Origin: Spirochaetia bacterium
Lineage (GTDB): Bacteria > Spirochaetota > Spirochaetia > Treponematales > Breznakiellaceae
Direction of reading: 5' to 3'
Length of the DNA: 57,497 bases
Assembly (NCBI GenBank): GCA_025997795.1
Contig: BNVB01000005.1
Coordinates: forward strand, 1-57,497
The position numbers were made by a program, and so were the translations under genes. Positions 8,305-16,665 of this stretch are shown piece by piece. The notes beneath the pieces were generated by a model, which made no database searches, had not been told where the DNA came from, and saw only the letters and a program-made list of their open reading frames with translations. Position 1 is the stretch's first letter, and every line of letters begins with the position of its first letter.

Positions 8305-9714
8305 TTATTTTACTACTTTGCCCAGGATTTCATAATCCTGCCCTTCCGCTTCCTCTGTCAAAATACAACGGTAAGCCGAACCGGACAGGAGCCGTTCTTC
8401 CGAAGCGGCCAGAACCCTTATATAATTATCGGTCAAAAGCGGGAAAAACCGGGGGAAATTCTCCGGACCCTGGCGGGGATCAGCCTCATCGTTATCTATC
8501 GCCGCCGCCTCTACGGTTTTTCCCAGCCAGCGCCGTATATAAGCCTTCTTGCCTAAGCTTGCTATTCCGGTAAGCAGGGTCAGCCGCTTTCCCGCTATCC
8601 GCTGGTTAACCTGACCCTTCATGACAGCGGCGCTTGTGCCGGGCCGCCGTGAATAGGGAAAACCATGGATCCAGGCAAAATCCGCGGCGGCGCACAACGA
8701 AAGGGTTTTTTCAAAGTCTTTTTCACTTTCGCCGGGAAAACCGGTAATGATGTCACAGCCAAGGAACGGATCGTCTTTAATTTCCCGGAGTTTTTCCACA
8801 AGACCAAGGATATCCGCTCTGGTATAGGGCCGGCTCATGGCGGTGAGTATCGTATCACTCCCCGACTGGACAGAAAGATGAAAATGGTTCCGTATCCGCT
8901 TATGGGAAAGCACCTTAAAAAAAGCTTCGGTAAAAAGTCCCGGTTCCGGTTCCAGGGAAGAAAGCCGGAGGCTAATTCGGGAAGTGTTTTCCAAAAGAAC
9001 GGAAAGCAGTTCCGCCAGGCCCCCGCCGGATTCCCGGTACTGGCAAATATTTACCCCGGTGATCACCGCCTCCGCTTTACCCGCCGCTTCCAGAGCCGTA
9101 AGCCGCCGGATCAGCTCCGGCGCTTCAAGGCTGATGCTTTTTCCTCTGGCCAGGGGAATCCTGCAATAGGCGCAGCGCCGGTCGCAGCCGTCCTGTATTT
9201 TAAGGAAAGGCCGGGAATGAAACACTGTTTCCGGTTCAAAACGGAAGGGCTGCGGTATGGCATTTGTCCGGGAACATACCTTTAGAATGACATTCGTCAT
9301 TCTAAAGGCGGCATCCGTCATTCTAAAGGCGGCATCCGTGATTTTAGAGACATCAATGGTTTCTGCCAAAAGACGGGGCAGGTCTAAAAGCGAATCCTTT
9401 GCCGGGCCGGGAACAACAAAAAGCGCAGCTGTTTGGTCCAATCCGGCCTGGGCCGTTATTTCGGTATAACAGCCGGTAACAATAACAACAGAACCCCGGC
9501 GCAGACAAAGCCGGATAAGACGGCGGGCTTTTTGTTCTGCCCTGGAGGTAACGGTACAGGTGTTGATGATAACCAGATCGGGAACAGCTTTGGATAAGGG
9601 TTCAAGCGTTCCGTGGCGGACAGAAAACCCTGCTTCCCGGAATGCGGCAGCCAGCGATTCCGTCTCAAGCTGGTTAAGTTTACATCCCAGGGTATAAAAA
9701 GAAACGGAAAGCAT
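8305..9714 (-). CDS. mtaB: tRNA t6A37 methylthiotransferase (MtaB-type radical SAM)
   Basis: 469-residue methylthiotransferase that turns t6A37 into ms2t6A37 in ANN-decoding tRNAs. The N-terminal MTTase domain has three cluster-binding Cys in YTLGCKLNQLE, NTCTVT and VTGCYTE. The radical SAM domain has the Cys triad in CDRRCAYCRIP and ends in a short TRAM-like region. MtaB fits better than MiaB because a second, typical miaB lies at 34783. Oddity: in the variable linker before the radical SAM domain, residues TDAAFRM repeat in tandem, encoded by 21-bp repeats plus a perfect palindrome (9279-9337). Its ATG overlaps the upstream TPR gene's stop by 1 nt. Confidence 0.92.
   Translation of the reverse strand: MLSVSFYTLGCKLNQLETESLAAAFREAGFSVRHGTLEPLSKAVPDLVIINTCTVTSRAEQKARRLIRLCLRRGSVVIVTGCYTEITAQAGLDQTAALFVVPGPAKDSLLDLPRLLAETIDVSKITDAAFRMTDAAFRMTNVILKVCSRTNAIPQPFRFEPETVFHSRPFLKIQDGCDRRCAYCRIPLARGKSISLEAPELIRRLTALEAAGKAEAVITGVNICQYRESGGGLAELLSVLLENTSRISLRLSSLEPEPGLFTEAFFKVLSHKRIRNHFHLSVQSGSDTILTAMSRPYTRADILGLVEKLREIKDDPFLGCDIITGFPGESEKDFEKTLSLCAAADFAWIHGFPYSRRPGTSAAVMKGQVNQRIAGKRLTLLTGIASLGKKAYIRRWLGKTVEAAAIDNDEADPRQGPENFPRFFPLLTDNYIRVLAASEERLLSGSAYRCILTEEAEGQDYEILGKVVK
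9279..9337. repeat. In-frame 21-bp tandem repeat with 13-bp palindrome inside mtaB
   Basis: Positions 9296-9316 and 9317-9337 are identical 21-bp units, followed by a decayed third copy. The first unit overlaps a perfect palindrome: CCTTTAGAATGAC (9279-9291), a 4-nt loop, and its complement (9296-9308). On the coding strand each unit contains GAATG and GATGCCGC, the same words found in the repeats inserted in the nrd genes and aroB. Confidence 0.75.
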
Positions 9715-10334
9715 TACCGGGCAAGGCGGGCCCTGGCCCGGTCCAGGCCCCGCCGGGCATCTTCCAGACCGGCATTAAGCGTTAGGGCCTGTTCGTAGGC
9801 GATAATAGCTTCCTGGATTTCTCCGGCATTTTCCCGGGCATAGGCCAGGCGGCCCCACCATTCGGCGTTCCGGGGCATATAGTATACCGCCGTTGATAGG
9901 GCAATATCGGCCCGGCGGAAATGGCCCTGGCGGATAAAAATTTCGCCAATGTAGTAGTACACGGTATTGATCCGGCTTCCCTGGGGGGCCAGGTTTACAT
10001 ATTCCTGAAAATTCTGCAGGGCTTCGCTGTTCCGGCCCTGGAAGTAGTATGCTTCGCCAAGGGCTTCGATAATCCGGGGATCATAACGGCTGATATTCCT
10101 TCCCGCCAGGGCATAATTCCGGCATTCTTCATAATTGCCCAGACCAAGGAGGCTCCAGCAGAGTACCACATGGGATTCCAGGTTATTGGGGTTTGCGGCA
10201 ATTTCTGCCCTGCAGATCCGGGCGGCCTCTTGATAATTGCCGTTCCGGTATTCCACCAGGGCATCGGCCCGCTGCTGGGCCCAAAGGGCCGGGAATATGA
10301 TACAAAACACCAGCAAACAAAGGGTCTTTTTCAT
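9714..10334 (-). CDS. Secreted/periplasmic TPR protein
   Basis: 206 residues with a signal peptide (KKTLCLLVFCIIFPALWAQQ, cleavage near WAQ) followed by about five tetratricopeptide repeats, for example NPNNLESHVVLCWSLLGLGN and DPRIIEALGEAYYFQGRN. TPR proteins act as scaffolds, and no enzymatic motif is present. It lies between bactofilin (1 nt gap upstream) and mtaB (1 nt overlap), so it belongs to a bactofilin-TPR-mtaB-barrel operon. A periplasmic partner of envelope or cell-shape machinery is a reasonable inference given the bactofilin. Confidence 0.82.
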   Translation of the reverse strand: MKKTLCLLVFCIIFPALWAQQRADALVEYRNGNYQEAARICRAEIAANPNNLESHVVLCWSLLGLGNYEECRNYALAGRNISRYDPRIIEALGEAYYFQGRNSEALQNFQEYVNLAPQGSRINTVYYYIGEIFIRQGHFRRADIALSTAVYYMPRNAEWWGRLAYARENAGEIQEAIIAYEQALTLNAGLEDARRGLDRARARLAR

Positions 10335-10335
10335 A

Positions 10336-10695
10336 TTAGGACAGTTTATTGGTCATGGTACTGCGGCCGTTAAAGTAATGCCCTGTTTCCATGTGGATAT
10401 CCGGTGCAGTTACATTACCGGTAAGTTTTCCCGTGGAAGCTACCTCGACCTTTTCTTCGGCAATTATATTGCCCTTTACGGTTCCCAGGATAATTACCCT
10501 GGACGCTTTAATATTCGCCTCTACCACCGCTTCTTCGGCTATCATCAAAAGGCTGGCCGCGTCGATTTCCCCGGACACTCTCCCCTGAATCAAAAGGGGT
10601 TTGTCAAAACGCAGAATACCGGAAAATTCAATATCGGGGGATAAAACGGTATCAAAATCTTCCAGTTCCAGGGCATCGTTATGCACATCTGTCAT
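10336..10695 (-). CDS. Bactofilin (polymer-forming cytoskeletal protein)
   Basis: 119-residue bactofilin. Short flexible ends flank a repetitive beta-helix core with hydrophobic periodicity (FSGILRFDKPLLIQGRVSGEI, then VVEANIKASRVIILGTVKGNI, then VEVASTGKLTGNV). Bactofilins form nucleotide-free filaments that place peptidoglycan enzymes and shape cells. Only a very poor ribosome site precedes the ATG. The promoter's -10 lies 6 nt before it, so this gene is a leaderless candidate. It is the first gene of its operon. Confidence 0.93.
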   Translation of the reverse strand: MTDVHNDALELEDFDTVLSPDIEFSGILRFDKPLLIQGRVSGEIDAASLLMIAEEAVVEANIKASRVIILGTVKGNIIAEEKVEVASTGKLTGNVTAPDIHMETGHYFNGRSTMTNKLS

Positions 10696-10701
10696 GGTTC
10701 T

Positions 10702-10730
10702 ACTGTACCGGACTATTCACTATTCGTCAA
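10702..10730 (-). promoter_or_regulatory. Bactofilin operon promoter, leaderless geometry
   Basis: Minus strand: TTGACG (10725-10730), 17 bp, TACAGT (10702-10707), then 6 nt (AGAACC) and the bactofilin ATG at 10695. Confidence 0.5.
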
Positions 10731-10776
10731 TTAAGGTTTATGCTATTTTCAATGATAATATTGTAAGGAGCCCTCT

Positions 10777-11769
10777 ATGGATTTTGTAAAAGAAATGCAG
10801 GCCAAGGCCAAATCCCTTCAAAAAAAGCTTGTGCTTCCCGAAGGGACCGAACCGCGGACTATCAAAGCTGCCCGGATACTCGTGGACGAAAAACTTGCCG
10901 CTTCGGTTACCCTTTTGGGAGGCGCGGCGGTTAAAACAACGGCAGAAAAGGAAGGGGTCGACCTAAACGGAATTACCGTTACCGAACCCGCCGCTTCTTC
11001 CCTGCTTGAAAGTTATGCCAATACCTACTACGAACTGCGGAAGCACAAGGGAATGACGCCGGAACAGGCAAAAATAGACATGGCCGATCCTCTCCGCTGG
11101 GGGGCCATGATGGTCCATAAGGGAGATGCCGATGCCATGGTAGCGGGGGCAGAAAACACCACCGGCGATGTACTCCGGGCGGGGCTGGCCATTATCGGTA
11201 CCAAACCGGGGCTTAAGACCGCTTCGTCCTGTTTTGTCATGACCGGCATGGACAGTTCCTGGGGCAAAGAAGGATCGCTGATTTTTTCTGACTGTGCCGT
11301 TATCCCCGACCCCACGGCAGAACAACTGGCGGACATAAGCGAAAGCGCCGCCCAAAGCTGCCGTGAATTTCTGGGCGCAGAGCCGGTGGTGGCCCTTATG
11401 TCCTTTTCCACCAAAGGTTCGGCCAAACATGACAATGTAACCAAGGTTCAAAACGCTGTGGAAATTCTTAAAGGCAAAAAGCCGGACTTTCTTTTTGACG
11501 GCGAAATTCAGGCCGATGCGGCCCTGGTTCCTTCGGTAACAGAAAAAAAAGCTCCCGGCAGTCCCATAACGGGTAAGGTAAATACCCTTATATTCCCCGA
11601 TTTGGGGGCGGGAAATATCGGTTACAAACTGCTGCAACGGCTGGGCAAAGTTGATGCCTTTGGACCCTTCCTTCAGGGTTTTGCCAAACCAATCAGCGAT
11701 CTTTCCCGGGGCGCTTCGGTGGAAGATATCGTGGTTACCTGCGCCGTTACCCTTTCCCGGGTTAAGTAA
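10777..11769 (+). CDS. pta: Phosphate acetyltransferase
   Basis: 330-residue enzyme converting acetyl-CoA and phosphate to acetyl-phosphate, the first step of the Pta-AckA route to acetate and ATP. Diagnostic segments are KLVLPEGTEPRTIKAA, the CoA-site run GDADAMVAGAENTTGDVLRAG, TASSCFVM, and the C-terminal NTLIFPDLGAGNIGYKLLQR with GPFLQGFAKPISDLSRGAS. The length matches the short single-domain class. The ATG has AAGGAG about 6 nt upstream. It fits fermentative or acetogenic metabolism. The acetate kinase gene is not in the window. Confidence 0.96.
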   Translation: MDFVKEMQAKAKSLQKKLVLPEGTEPRTIKAARILVDEKLAASVTLLGGAAVKTTAEKEGVDLNGITVTEPAASSLLESYANTYYELRKHKGMTPEQAKIDMADPLRWGAMMVHKGDADAMVAGAENTTGDVLRAGLAIIGTKPGLKTASSCFVMTGMDSSWGKEGSLIFSDCAVIPDPTAEQLADISESAAQSCREFLGAEPVVALMSFSTKGSAKHDNVTKVQNAVEILKGKKPDFLFDGEIQADAALVPSVTEKKAPGSPITGKVNTLIFPDLGAGNIGYKLLQRLGKVDAFGPFLQGFAKPISDLSRGASVEDIVVTCAVTLSRVK

Positions 11770-11781
11770 CGGCCCCGGGGC

Positions 11782-13749
11782 ATGGAGAAAAGATCCCATA
11801 GTTTTTTCCGGGAAGCTGCTTTTAAGCGGAGCGCCCAGGAAGGGGCGCTTAAGCTAAAAAAAGCCGTAACAGCGGGAAACAAGCGGGATTACCACCAGGC
11901 GGTGGCTATCCTGGAAGAAATTATCTCCGAATACGAAGGCCCCGCCGAGGCATTTTTATACCTGGGCAGAGCTTTCCATGTCCTTCACAACCATTCCCGG
12001 GCCCTGGCGGCCTTTAACGATTATATAACCCTTAAACCCCGCCGGGCAGAGGGATACCTTTTTGCCGGCCGGACCTGTCTGGTTTTGGGTTTTTATCCCC
12101 GGTCGGTACATTATTTTGAAGAAGCCCTTAAACGGGATAAAAAAAATGCAGAAATTATGGCGCTTCTGGGAACGGCGCTGCTTAAGGCCCATCATTCCCG
12201 GGAAGCGGCAGACCGGCTCCAGGAGGCGGTAGAAGCCGCGCCGGAAAACCAGCGGATATACCGTGCCTATGTAAACGCCCTCTTTATCCGGGCCGTCCGG
12301 GTATGCCGTGCGGAAAACTATGAACTGGGCATACAGATGTTAAGGTTTGTGCTGGAAAACGGCCGGGACGGCCCGCTGCTCCGGCTGGAACTTGGCCGGG
12401 CTTCCCGGGAATTGGGCCTGCTGGAAGAAGCGGAAGAGCATTACAGCCGGGCCCTGGAATTTGCCCCCCATGATCCGATGATCCGCTGGTACCGTTCTTC
12501 CATTAATATGGAACTTGGCAGAAAAATCGATGCGATTGATGATATCGCCGCTATCCGTTCAGAGGGCGCCCGGCTGCCGGACCTTCCCTGGAACAGCGAG
12601 CTTATTGACCGCTTTATGATCAAGGCCTTCCTTGAAGAAGGTCTTTGGCGGCGGGCCGCCGATGCCTGCCGGGACTGGCTTAAAAAACAGGGAGCGGAAC
12701 CGGAAATCCACGCCATGTATGCCGAAGCGCAGCGGAATCTGCGGAACTATCCCGCCGCAGAAAACCACCTGCGCCGGGCGCTGGAAATGGACGGGGAAAG
12801 CCTGGAACTTTGGTATGCCCTTATGGTGATAGCCTGGGAAGGCCGGAATCTTAAAACCCTTAAAAAAGCTCTCTATACTGCCAAAAAGCTTGGCGCCGAA
12901 AAGGATGTGCTTTCCCGCTTTTCGATTCTCTATGAATCGGAAAGCTCAAGAGATCCCCCGCGGGTGATCACTCTCCTGCAAAAAGCAATCCACAGCCTGG
13001 GGCCGGAACCGGAACTGATGAATTCCCTTGGCAGGGTCTACTTAAGCGCGGGTCTTCTGGAAGCGGCGGAAAGCTGGTTTTCCAAAACACTGCTGCTTCA
13101 ATCCAACCATGAAGAAGCCCGTCTGGGGCTTATCGCCGTACGGGAAGTTTTTTTTGGCGAAGGAAAACCCGGTGCGGCAGACCAGCTTGCCGCCGCCTAC
13201 CGGGAGTATCTGGATATTTGGCCCGATAACTTGTCCATCCGCCGGGATGAGGCCCTCTTCCTGGTAAAAATCTGTGAATATGAGCCGGCGGCAAAAAAAC
13301 TGGAAGCCCTGCTTGCCTGGAATCCGGCAAATCACGGCCTCCGCCGGGTACTGGCCTATTCATACCGCAAGCTGGGCAAATACCGTTCTGCCACCGTATA
13401 CCTCCGGGCCCTTATTAAAGAACGGCCCCGGGATATAAAACTGCTCCTGGAATACTGCGGATGCATCGAACGGTCCGGCGGGGCCCACTATGCCAGAATG
13501 ATCCTGGAAAAAGCCGCCTCCTACTTTACAACATCTTCGGAAATTTCCACCGCCCTGGGTCTTTTAGCCTACCGGGAAGGTAATCTGGAACAGGCCTTTG
13601 ATTACCTCCGGGAAGCCTCTTCCCGGAATAAAAGGGACCCCCGGCCCTACCGTTGGATGCACCTCATAGCCAAAAATAAGGGCGATACTGCGGGAGCCCG
13701 GCATTATGAGGACTTATACCAGCGGATTTTGCAGAATTCAGCCAAGTAG
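11782..13749 (+). CDS. Large tetratricopeptide-repeat protein
   Basis: 655 residues built almost entirely of TPR units from about residue 30 to the end, for example AFLYLGRAFHVLHNHSRALAAF, AEGYLFAGRTCLVLGFYPRS and PRPYRWMHLIAKNKGDTAGA. No signal peptide or membrane helix is seen, so it is probably a cytoplasmic scaffold. It starts 12 nt after pta and shares its transcript. Its function is unknown, and I see no catalytic domain at either end. Confidence 0.88.
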   Translation: MEKRSHSFFREAAFKRSAQEGALKLKKAVTAGNKRDYHQAVAILEEIISEYEGPAEAFLYLGRAFHVLHNHSRALAAFNDYITLKPRRAEGYLFAGRTCLVLGFYPRSVHYFEEALKRDKKNAEIMALLGTALLKAHHSREAADRLQEAVEAAPENQRIYRAYVNALFIRAVRVCRAENYELGIQMLRFVLENGRDGPLLRLELGRASRELGLLEEAEEHYSRALEFAPHDPMIRWYRSSINMELGRKIDAIDDIAAIRSEGARLPDLPWNSELIDRFMIKAFLEEGLWRRAADACRDWLKKQGAEPEIHAMYAEAQRNLRNYPAAENHLRRALEMDGESLELWYALMVIAWEGRNLKTLKKALYTAKKLGAEKDVLSRFSILYESESSRDPPRVITLLQKAIHSLGPEPELMNSLGRVYLSAGLLEAAESWFSKTLLLQSNHEEARLGLIAVREVFFGEGKPGAADQLAAAYREYLDIWPDNLSIRRDEALFLVKICEYEPAAKKLEALLAWNPANHGLRRVLAYSYRKLGKYRSATVYLRALIKERPRDIKLLLEYCGCIERSGGAHYARMILEKAASYFTTSSEISTALGLLAYREGNLEQAFDYLREASSRNKRDPRPYRWMHLIAKNKGDTAGARHYEDLYQRILQNSAK

Positions 13750-13812
13750 GCTTGCCGAAAATCAATTAATACCGTAAACTACTTATATCAAGTAACTAAT
13801 GGGGGAATAATA

Positions 13813-14397
13813 ATGGCAAAGAAAAAAGCTGAGTCAAACTTGCCCAAGGTAATGAATCTTTTTGACGCTTATTCTAGTGATCAGTTGCCTAAAGATCAGG
13901 GGTATATCGTTTCATCCTTCATAAATGGAAATACCGGCTATTCTATTTATGAGGTGATTTCCTATTCCGGTGTCAAGGCAATTTATCCTGATGGCGGCGG
14001 TCTTACCTTCCAGTCCCAGGGCCGGAAGCTCCATGCGCTTATTGAGCCTGCTTCTTATCCGCACAAGGGCATTGAACCCTACCTTAGAGAAAAGGCAGAC
14101 CAAATCCCCCTGCGCTTCAAAGAAGTGGAAAAAATCATTGCCAAGAACCAGACCACTATCTACTATGCAAAAAAACCCATTGAATCCCTTTCTTCGTTCA
14201 CCGTTTCACGGCCTGCCGGGTTCAACGTGTCTTTTGTGTTCTACAACCGGTCGGATATCTATGCTACCCTGGCAAAGTTCTTTGAACAGTCCTTTGCCAA
14301 TGACGCAGGACTTCCTATGAGCGACGCAAGAAAAGGCGCCGGGGAAATAACCGTCATTGTCAAAAAAGCGATGAATTTCAAAGGCAACTACGACTAA
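13813..14397 (+). CDS. Conserved-looking protein of unknown function
   Basis: 194 residues with a clear ribosome site (GGGGGAATAATA before the ATG). The N-terminus is MAKKKAESNLPKVMNLFDAY. There is no signal peptide, membrane helix or nucleotide motif. The composition (balanced, with lower-GC codons than its neighbours) and a following hairpin terminator argue for a real, well-expressed single gene. I do not recognise the family. A mixed alpha/beta fold is likely from the alternating hydrophobic segments. Confidence 0.75.
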   Translation: MAKKKAESNLPKVMNLFDAYSSDQLPKDQGYIVSSFINGNTGYSIYEVISYSGVKAIYPDGGGLTFQSQGRKLHALIEPASYPHKGIEPYLREKADQIPLRFKEVEKIIAKNQTTIYYAKKPIESLSSFTVSRPAGFNVSFVFYNRSDIYATLAKFFEQSFANDAGLPMSDARKGAGEITVIVKKAMNFKGNYD

Positions 14398-14412
14398 AAT
14401 TGAGTGTTAAAA

Positions 14413-14440
14413 CGGCGTGTGGATAGGTATCCACACGCCG
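14413..14440 (+). terminator. Stem-loop after the unknown gene at 13813
   Basis: A perfect 12-bp stem CGGCGTGTGGAT/ATCCACACGCCG with a 4-nt loop lies 16 nt after the stop. Only a weak T-run follows (GTGTTATC), so it could serve as a terminator or a 3' stabilising hairpin. Confidence 0.6.
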
Positions 14441-14501
14441 GTGTTATCGCTGCATGTTCAGTTTTCTTGCGCGGCAATGGTGCTGGCAGCATTATTGCTG
14501 A

Positions 14502-16601
14502 TTACTCTATCTTAAACCGCGATACTTCCTCCACCAGGATGTCGATATTCTCCTTGTTGCGGCCGCTCAGGTTGTTAACTTCGTTCACTGCAATGTTGAT
14601 CTGATCCGTACCGCTGGCCATCTCGTTCATGCCGCCGGTGATCTCCGCTGTCGTCATCTCAAGATTTTTTCCTTCGGTGATAACCTGGCGGCTGCCTTCA
14701 AGCATTTCCTCAAAACCGTTCTTAACCATCTGCGTCACTTCATTAAGCTGGCCGATGGATTCGAGTATCTGCTGGCTCCCCTGGCCCTGCTCTTCCATGG
14801 CGCTGCGGATGTTCAACTCTTGTTGAGACACGGTCTTTACGCCGCCGTCTATGGCCTCGAACTTGTTCAACACTGAATCGGTAGATGTGGTAATCTTGTC
14901 AATTGATGTTTTTATCTTCTTGAGTACGGCGCTGATGGTCTTTGACTGTTCGGAACTGTTTTCCGCCAGTTTACGGATTTCATCGGCAACTACCGCGAAG
15001 CCCTTGCCCGCTTCTCCGGCGTGGGCCGCTTCAATGGCGGCGTTCATCGAAAGCAGGTTGGTCTGGCTGGCGATGTTTTCCATCACCGCGTTGATTTCCA
15101 AAAGCCCCTCGCTCTCGCGGGCGATCTCCTGAATGTCGGCGGCCACTTCCTGTAAACCCGAACGGCCAACCTCGGCGGCTTCGGAAAGTTCATGTACATT
15201 ATCGCCGTTCTTCACCAGGGTCTGTGTAACAGACTGGATGTTGGCCAGCATTTCTTCAATGGCAGACGAGGAGCGGGATACGCTGTTTGTTTGTTTTTCC
15301 ACATGGCCGCTGAGCTTGTCGATGTTAAGCGTCATCTGTTCCATGGTAGCGTTGGTCTCGGTAACACCGGCGCTCTGGTTTAGCACGCGGCCTTTGATAC
15401 TCTGGATATTGGCAGTAATCTGGTTAATCGCCGCGGCGGTTTCGGTCATGTTGGACGAAAGATCGTTACCGATATCAAAAAGGGCTGCGGCCTGTTTTTT
15501 GATCGAAACCACCAGGTCCCGTATCTTGCCCAGGGTGGCGTTGAAGTAACGGGCAAGGTCGCCAACCTCATCATTGGATTTTACAGCAACTGTTTTGGTA
15601 AGGTCCCCCGCTCCCTCGGAAATGTCCTTGAGGGTCAGGGTAACCTTGACGATAGGAGCGGCTATCAGCTTGCCCAGAATCACCGCCGCCGCCAGCGCAA
15701 GCACGAGTCCCAGCGCTATAACAATGATAAGTACGGTGGTTAAATCGGTGAGCGGCTTCATGAGCTTGTCCTCCCGGGCAGTAACAAAGAGCCGCCACTC
15801 TATCTCGTCCGAGACCCTGGCGCTGTAAAACACGTACTTAATGCCATCCGTCCAATAGTATTCACCTGAATAAACCGCTTCACGGAGCGCCTGCGTTACC
15901 GGGACAGACAATCCCTTTGCGCCGACATCCTCGTCAGCACTCGCTATGTTCAGCTTCATAATCTCATCGGGATCACTTGACGAAGCGAACACCAGGCCCG
16001 TGCTGTCGGTAAGCCACGCGGCGCTCGACTCGCCGATACTGATTTCGGCGAGCGTCTCATTAAGCTGGTCAAGTCCCACTTCCATGGCCAAAGCCGCCCG
16101 TGTCCTGCCCGCATCGTCGTTAATTACTTGCAGCATCATTATCGCCGCTTTGCCCGTATTCCGGGAAACAAGGGGAGGAGACATAGATTGCTGATTCCCT
16201 CTCTGGAAAACATCCCTCACATATTCCCTGTCGCCGATATTGACATAACTCCCCGGCACCGTAGAAGCTTTGCCGTCGGGCCAAACGATAAGGACATTGG
16301 CAATCTCCACCCCCATGGTTTTCTCTGTCGCCATCTCATAAGCAAGCTGTTCAATCTCCTCGTCCGAACCATCAGTGAAAATATTCTGCATGGTCATCGT
16401 CTTCATAAGCTTCTGGTAGGAGACTATTATCCCGTCTATCTGATCGGCCCGTGCTTCAAGCTGCCGGTCACTGGCCTGTTCTTCCATAGCATTAATGGTT
16501 TGCGTGACCCTGACATAAACAATTCCGAAAACCCCGCCAAGTATCACGGCAAACAGGGCAAGCACCGACACTGCAATACGAAAACTAATCGACATTCTCA
16601 T
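14502..16601 (-). CDS. Methyl-accepting chemotaxis protein (receptor 1)
   Basis: 699-residue receptor. An N-terminal membrane helix (about 8-30), a periplasmic Cache-type sensor (about 35-275) and a second helix (about 290-312) precede a HAMP domain (DISEGAGDLTKTVAVKSNDEVGD region, about 313-370). A long coiled-coil signalling domain ends EVSRFKIE. The CheA/CheW-binding tip GFAVVADEIRKLAE is intact. No C-terminal NWETF-like CheR tether is present. The last ~310 residues are nearly identical to those of the receptors at 20105 and 23106, while the sensor is unrelated in detail. The ligand is unknown. The start has no ribosome site but a -10 lies 6 nt upstream. Confidence 0.95.
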   Translation of the reverse strand: MRMSISFRIAVSVLALFAVILGGVFGIVYVRVTQTINAMEEQASDRQLEARADQIDGIIVSYQKLMKTMTMQNIFTDGSDEEIEQLAYEMATEKTMGVEIANVLIVWPDGKASTVPGSYVNIGDREYVRDVFQRGNQQSMSPPLVSRNTGKAAIMMLQVINDDAGRTRAALAMEVGLDQLNETLAEISIGESSAAWLTDSTGLVFASSSDPDEIMKLNIASADEDVGAKGLSVPVTQALREAVYSGEYYWTDGIKYVFYSARVSDEIEWRLFVTAREDKLMKPLTDLTTVLIIVIALGLVLALAAAVILGKLIAAPIVKVTLTLKDISEGAGDLTKTVAVKSNDEVGDLARYFNATLGKIRDLVVSIKKQAAALFDIGNDLSSNMTETAAAINQITANIQSIKGRVLNQSAGVTETNATMEQMTLNIDKLSGHVEKQTNSVSRSSSAIEEMLANIQSVTQTLVKNGDNVHELSEAAEVGRSGLQEVAADIQEIARESEGLLEINAVMENIASQTNLLSMNAAIEAAHAGEAGKGFAVVADEIRKLAENSSEQSKTISAVLKKIKTSIDKITTSTDSVLNKFEAIDGGVKTVSQQELNIRSAMEEQGQGSQQILESIGQLNEVTQMVKNGFEEMLEGSRQVITEGKNLEMTTAEITGGMNEMASGTDQINIAVNEVNNLSGRNKENIDILVEEVSRFKIE

Positions 16602-16607
16602 TTGCTT

Positions 16608-16637
16608 AGCCTACTCTTCCAAATAAAATTTTGTCAA
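16608..16637 (-). promoter_or_regulatory. Promoter of receptor 1, leaderless geometry
   Basis: Minus strand: perfect TTGACA (16632-16637), 18 bp, TAGGCT (16608-16613), then 6 nt and the ATG at 16601. The -10 is weak but the -35 is consensus. Confidence 0.45.
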
Positions 16638-16665
16638 GCGGGAATGTAAAATGGAAAAGATTGAT

